Assembly (NCBI GenBank): GCA_003566395.1
Contig: PXDL01000167.1
Coordinates: forward strand, 1-8,734
Direction: 5' to 3'
DNA length: 8,734 nt
From: Balneolia bacterium
GTDB lineage: Bacteria > Bacteroidota > Rhodothermia > Balneolales > Cyclonatronaceae
Below the pieces are notes generated by a model. That model ran no database searches, was not told where the DNA came from, and saw only the letters and a list, made by a program, of their open reading frames with translations. The translations under genes were made by a program, and so were the position numbers. This document shows positions 5,846 through 8,734 of this stretch, one piece after another (the stretch's first letter is position 1; every line of letters starts with the position of its first letter).

Positions 5846-7489
5846 TCAGTCTGCTTTTACGCGAACGGCTTTCTTTTTCACCTTCGCTTTTTTCATCGCT
5901 TTCATCACTTGCGGAACAAGATCAGCAGGAATATCTACAAAGCTGAAATTAGTCTGAATATCGATATGGCCGATGGCATGGCCCGGAATTCCGGACTCGC
6001 CGGCAATGGCGCCTACAAGATCACCCGGACTCACCTTGTCATTTTTACCAAGGCTGAAGCGCAGGCTTACCATATTTTCATCATTCCGGGAGTCGTAACC
6101 CGAGCCGCCTTTGCTTTTTTTTCCGCCGCGTTTTTTTCCGTTTTGTGAAAAATCCGGCCGCGACATATCCGGTTCTTTTTCAGGAACCGGCTTATTGCGC
6201 TCTATTTCATCAAGACGCATTTTAAGGAGTGCACCCGCAATTTCGGATGTGGTATAGGCATCATCCATCGTTTCGATTTGCTCAATATAAGGGCGAAGGC
6301 CTCCCTGTTTGAGCGTTTCGGTCAGCTCGGTAAGATGGTGCGTCATGCGGGATTCGCGCACGTCTTCGATAGACGGCATGCGCATGGACTCAAGCTTACC
6401 ACCCGTAACGCGCTCAATAAAGCGGATACTTTTCATTCTGCGGCCTGATACAAAAGTGATAGCAGTTCCGGAGCGTCCTGCACGGCCGGTACGGCCAATA
6501 CGGTGGACGTAGTATTCGGGATCCTGGGGCACGTCATAATTAAACACAATATCCACGTGCTCAACGTCAATTCCGCGAGCGGCCACGTCGGTTGCAATCA
6601 GCAGATCAATCTGTCCGCTTCTGAATCGCTGCATCACCTTATCGCGCTGAGACTGTGTGAGGTCGCCGTTAAGCACTTCACTGGTGTACCCGCGGGACTG
6701 TAATTCGGAAGATACCCGGTCGGTCTGTACTTTGGTGTTGCAAAAAATAAGGCCCAGACGATACTGTTCTACATCCATCAGCCGGCAAATGGCTTCCACA
6801 CGTACGGAGTCGCGAACTTCCATGTAAAACTGGCGGATATCCGGGGTAGAAACCTTCGATCTTTCGATGGTAACATTTGCCGGATTTACCATAAAGCGAT
6901 TCATGATTTCACGAATCGGTTTGGGCACGGTAGCCGAGAACATCACCATTTGAACTTTTCCGCTGGTGTATTCCAGGATTTGTTCCATATCCTCACGGAA
7001 ACCCATATTCAGCATTTCATCGGCTTCATCAAAAACCACCATTTTCAGGGAGTCAAGCTTAAGGTTGCCCCGTTTGAGGTGATCAATGGTGCGTCCCGGA
7101 GTACCCACAACAATCTGGGCGCCGCGTTTCAGTGCTTTTATTTGATGGGATATGTGCTGGCCGCCATATACCGGAACAACGTTGAGTCCGCCGGTAGCGG
7201 CTGATAGTTTCTGGAGTTCTCCGGTTACCTGAATAGCGAGTTCACGGGTCGGGCACTGGACCAGAACCTGAACCTGTTTTGAAGCCGGATCGGTTTTTTC
7301 GATGGCCGGAATCGCAAAAGCTGCTGTTTTTCCGGTACCGGTTTGGGCCTGGCCTACAACATCACGGCCCGACATTAAAAGGGGGATGGTTTGTGCCTGA
7401 ATGGCAGTTGGTGCTTCAAAGCCCATGGCAGAAAGACTGCGCAACACGGGCTCGCTGAGTCCAAACTCAGCAAAGGTGTGGTTAGACAT
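5846..7489 (-). CDS. deaD: DEAD-box ATP-dependent RNA helicase, DeaD/CsdA-like, with C-terminal DbpA-type RNA-binding domain
   Basis: The protein has 547 residues from the ATG at 7489; a GTG at 7501 would add four residues and cannot be excluded. All core helicase motifs are present: Q-motif F-x-E-F-G-L (6-11) with PTAIQ, motif I AQTGTGKT (48-55), Ia PTREL (80-84), Ib TPGR (130-133), II DEAD (154-157), III SAT (185-187), IV LIFCNTK (247-253), V ATDVAARGID (299-308) and VI HRIGRTGR (329-336). A basic Gly/Lys-rich linker (about 449-465) leads to a DbpA-type RRM fold (about 473-543) starting MVSLRFSLGKND. Such enzymes unwind short RNA duplexes in ribosome assembly, mRNA decay and cold adaptation. 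The C-terminal domain indicates structured-RNA targeting. The symbol reflects the domain layout and is not proven orthology. The gene is transcribed alone, has a long structured leader and is closed by a strong terminator. Confidence 0.95.
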   Translation of the reverse strand: MSNHTFAEFGLSEPVLRSLSAMGFEAPTAIQAQTIPLLMSGRDVVGQAQTGTGKTAAFAIPAIEKTDPASKQVQVLVQCPTRELAIQVTGELQKLSAATGGLNVVPVYGGQHISHQIKALKRGAQIVVGTPGRTIDHLKRGNLKLDSLKMVVFDEADEMLNMGFREDMEQILEYTSGKVQMVMFSATVPKPIREIMNRFMVNPANVTIERSKVSTPDIRQFYMEVRDSVRVEAICRLMDVEQYRLGLIFCNTKVQTDRVSSELQSRGYTSEVLNGDLTQSQRDKVMQRFRSGQIDLLIATDVAARGIDVEHVDIVFNYDVPQDPEYYVHRIGRTGRAGRSGTAITFVSGRRMKSIRFIERVTGGKLESMRMPSIEDVRESRMTHHLTELTETLKQGGLRPYIEQIETMDDAYTTSEIAGALLKMRLDEIERNKPVPEKEPDMSRPDFSQNGKKRGGKKSKGGSGYDSRNDENMVSLRFSLGKNDKVSPGDLVGAIAGESGIPGHAIGHIDIQTNFSFVDIPADLVPQVMKAMKKAKVKKKAVRVKAD

Positions 7490-7507
7490 ACTATTATTCA
7501 CAAAAGA

Positions 7508-7591
7508 TTAAATTAGGGACGGGCGCTGAAAAACTGCTCGTAGAGGCTTTGGCAGAACTTGAATTTGCCTGTTGTACGCTGTGGTATCCAT
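7508..7591 (-). CDS. Possible 27-codon upstream ORF (leader peptide) before the helicase
   Basis: A minus-strand ATG at 7589-7591 opens a 27-residue frame (starting MDTTAYNRQIQ) that ends 18 bases before the helicase ATG. AAGGAG lies about 10 bases upstream of the ATG (complement of 7602-7607), a Shine-Dalgarno-like string that the helicase start itself lacks. The peptide has no recognised homology and no run of a single amino acid that would suggest a classic attenuator peptide. It is listed because its position and ribosome-binding site could couple translation to the helicase. It may be only a chance frame inside the leader. Confidence 0.22.
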   Translation of the reverse strand: MDTTAYNRQIQVLPKPLRAVFQRPSLI

Positions 7592-7618
7592 ACTCTGATG
7601 ACTCCTTCCCGGAAATTC

Positions 7619-7657
7619 AAAAAAAATGAACTGCACATTCACGCTATTGCAGTTCAT
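7619..7657 (-). terminator. Intrinsic-terminator-like hairpin inside the helicase leader (attenuator, or 3' end of a small RNA)
   Basis: On the minus strand ATGAACTGC (7657-7649) pairs perfectly with GCAGTTCAT (7634-7626), with a 14-base loop, and is immediately followed by T's (complement of the A-run 7619-7626, whose last base belongs to the stem). It points toward the helicase and lies about 130 bases before its start codon. No minus-strand gene upstream in the window needs a terminator here, so it most plausibly controls read-through into the helicase or ends a short RNA. Confidence 0.6.
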
Positions 7658-7661
7658 TACC

Positions 7662-7732
7662 CCGGATAGCCCGTCGCTAAAAAATCTTGGGTCAGAACCG
7701 CCTTTTCCTGGATAACCGTGTAGATTATCCGG
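7662..7732 (-). promoter_or_regulatory. Switch-like region of the helicase leader with two mutually exclusive pairings
   Basis: In the transcript, CCGGATAA (7732-7725) can pair locally with TTATCC (7715-7710, via GGATAA 7730-7725) across a 9-base loop. Alternatively its CCGGATA (7732-7726) can pair perfectly over 7 bases with TATCCGG (7668-7662). The same strand cannot do both. The distal partner lies only four bases upstream of the terminator-like stem (7657-7649). This is the layout expected of a riboswitch, thermosensor or autoregulatory leader, although no known riboswitch class is recognisable to me. Confidence 0.42.
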
Positions 7733-7756
7733 CATTAGTACTTACCTGAAAACTTG

Positions 7757-7764
7757 CAAGCTTA
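7757..7764 (-). promoter_or_regulatory. Candidate promoter for the helicase leader
   Basis: The minus strand reads TAAGCTTG, one mismatch from TAnnTTTG, within a very AT-rich stretch (7764-7795) that also contains TATATTATAA. A start near 7750 would give a helicase leader of about 260 bases containing all the structures listed for it. The evidence is compositional and weak. Confidence 0.3.
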
Positions 7765-8090
7765 TAATATACACTTTTTTTATTTCATATACTATTCGGA
7801 AATCGACAGGACGAGGTTGTGTTGAAGAGGAATGTAGAATGGAATCCTTTCCACCTTGTAATACAATTAGAAGCATCTCAAGTTGTTAATCCCGGCCTTT
7901 CCCGGCACTGTTTATGAGTATGACATAAACTTGTGTGGTATTTTAGATCGAATAGGATTCTTCGCATGACGCGTTGAATATAGCTATAGGCCGGCAGACT
8001 TTTTCCAATCTTTAGCCTGCACCTGCCACATTCCCCCCGCTCAGCTTAACATAATATACTATTGATTAATAACTTGGGTAGAAGGTAGAA
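7765..8090. other. Gene-free stretch between the helicase promoter region and the first palindromic element
   Basis: No frame on either strand looks like protein and no tRNA-like cloverleaf is seen. The stretch is AT-rich with a few small symmetric motifs: GTTTATG-N7-CATAAAC (7910-7930, perfect 7-bp stem), TGGAA-TCCT-TTCCA (7850-7863), and the perfect palindrome TATAGCTATA (7979-7988). It could be a decayed gene or spacer, but nothing identifies an origin. Confidence 0.5.
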
Positions 8091-8212
8091 TTTGGGGGTA
8101 TTTTATCCCTATGGGAAAGAACTACTGCAGCTGTTTTCCATGTTAATTTCATCTGTTGATTAATAAATGATACAGCAAAAAAAGACCGAAAAGAATGATG
8201 AATACCCCCAAA
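8091..8212. repeat. 122-bp element bounded by perfect 12-bp inverted repeats (MITE-like or structured RNA)
   Basis: TTTGGGGGTATT (8091-8102) and AATACCCCCAAA (8201-8212) are exact reverse complements 98 bases apart. Inside are a TCCC-TAT-GGGA mini-hairpin (8106-8116) and a near-perfect ATGGGAAA...TTTTCCAT pairing (8111-8142, one mismatch). An 11-bp string TTGATTAATAA occurs both just outside the left arm (8062-8072) and inside (8156-8166). No coding capacity or clear target-site duplication is visible. It could be a small non-autonomous mobile element, or a transcribed RNA closed by a long terminal stem. Confidence 0.5.
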
Positions 8213-8278
8213 AGCCTGAGGCGACAGTTAGTTATCTTCCTAAGCCATTAAAGCCCATGAGTTGTTTCCCTCCCCGAA

Positions 8279-8561
8279 CAACCCCGGCAGGGGTTGAACT
8301 TCAATAACCCCGCATCACAATGCGGGGTACCGGACGGCGCCTCACCTTACAACCCCGACAGGGGTTGAACACGGGATTTGCCGGCTGCACTTAATCACGA
8401 TTCGAAAACCTGAATGAGCGTAATCAACATCTGGGCATCTTAGAACAGTTTCCCGCCGGATTAATCCCGTGTTGAACTCCTCCGGAGTTCGTGATCTTTT
8501 TCGTCATTCTGTTCCCGGGTTTTCACCCGGGGCTATTCATGTTGAACCCCTGTCGGGGTTC
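8279..8561. repeat. REPIN-like nested palindromic array: two inverted copies of a three-hairpin module
   Basis: Six perfect hairpins are present: CAACCCC/GGGGTTG (8279-8296), ACCCCGCAT/ATGCGGGGT (8307-8328), CAACCCC/GGGGTTG (8350-8367), GAACTCC/GGAGTTC (8474-8490), CCCGGGT/ACCCGGG (8514-8531) and GAACCCC/GGGGTTC (8544-8561). Their centres are spaced about 30, 41, 124, 41 and 30 bases, a mirror-symmetric pattern around 8420. The right half, reverse-complemented, aligns with the left: both read as a CAGGGGTT hairpin, then AAC, then an AATA-[AG]-CCCCG hairpin, then a third hairpin ending in CAACACGGGATT or TGAACACGGGATT. The inner arms CACGGGATT (8370-8378) and AATCCCGTG (8463-8471) match exactly. 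The array therefore looks like two diverged copies of one roughly 100-bp module in inverted orientation around a 72-base core. Such REP-type sequences are often dispersed through genomes and mobilised in trans by a RAYT (TnpA-REP) transposase; none is present here. Confidence 0.7.
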
Positions 8562-8734
8562 ATTGATATCCATATTAGAATCTTTACTCATCTAGATCTT
8601 GTGAATCATTATCAGTCTCCTCTTGGATTGCCATTTATCTTCCTTTATGTGATTTGTCTGAGGTTACGGGTCTGTAAGTTGTAAGGCTTTTAAATACTTT
8701 TCCAGGAAAACGCTTTGGCAATCGATTATCGACT
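8562..8734. other. Right-edge non-coding stretch
   Basis: No supportable gene, terminator or RNA is seen here. A 71-residue open frame across 8469-8684 is largely a translation of the palindromic array and is not called. The last 60 bases could be the upstream region of a gene beyond the window, but no start codon with coding continuation is evident. Confidence 0.4.

Noticed and set aside
7508..7735. 75-residue open frame on the minus strand in the helicase leader
   Set aside because: It runs straight through the terminator-like hairpin and T-run, and its composition is not protein-like. Only its last 27 codons, which have their own ATG and AAGGAG, are kept as a weak possibility.
8279..8561. 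CRISPR array
   Set aside because: The repeated units are palindromes of differing sequence in opposite orientations with a mirror-symmetric spacing. There is no constant repeat with unique equal-length spacers and no cas gene.
8469..8684. 71-residue open frame on the plus strand
   Set aside because: Much of it translates the palindromic array. It has no domain character or start signal, and such frames are common artefacts of REP-type repeats.

Overview
The window looks like chromosomal DNA of a bacterium from the Bacteroidota/Balneolota/Rhodothermota side of the FCB group. This is an inference. It rests on start sites that mostly lack Shine-Dalgarno sequences, upstream elements of the Bacteroidota -7 type (TATATTTG at 1338, TACTTTTG on the minus strand at 4066-4073), a bacterial PolX with a PHP exonuclease domain, a secreted DUF2911 protein, and an Nramp-like transporter of the GAAIGVSHLVQ type. 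No rRNA, tRNA, CRISPR array, phage gene or transposase is visible.

Layout. Positions 1-1270 hold the 3' part of polX (plus strand, cut by the left edge), followed 3 bases later by a 55-codon gene for a small cysteine-rich protein. A short AT-rich promoter region leads to a stand-alone acetyl-CoA hydrolase/CoA-transferase family gene (1390-2676). That gene converges, with a 14-base gap, on a minus-strand Nramp-related transporter (2691-3971). The 422-base divergent region 3972-4393 carries a probable structured leader for the transporter and several inverted and direct repeats. Next is a two-gene plus-strand unit encoding exported proteins: DUF2911 (4394-4939) and a protein with two DUF2059-like motifs (4959-5768). 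A strong terminator hairpin (5775-5828) separates it from the convergent DEAD-box RNA helicase (5846-7489, minus strand).

Region 7490-8734 is about 1.2 kb with no convincing conventional gene, but it is rich in secondary structure. The helicase has a long leader with a short upstream ORF, an intrinsic-terminator-like hairpin and two mutually exclusive pairings. Farther right is a 122-bp element with perfect 12-bp terminal inverted repeats (8091-8212). Then comes a 283-bp nested palindromic array (8279-8561) of two inverted copies of a three-hairpin module, centred on about 8420, resembling a REPIN-type arrangement.

Functionally the genes are a mixed housekeeping set: DNA repair, CoA-ester metabolism, metal transport, two envelope or periplasmic proteins of unknown role, and RNA remodelling. 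They do not form a single pathway. The least explained material is non-coding: the helicase leader, the transporter leader and the two palindromic elements on the right.
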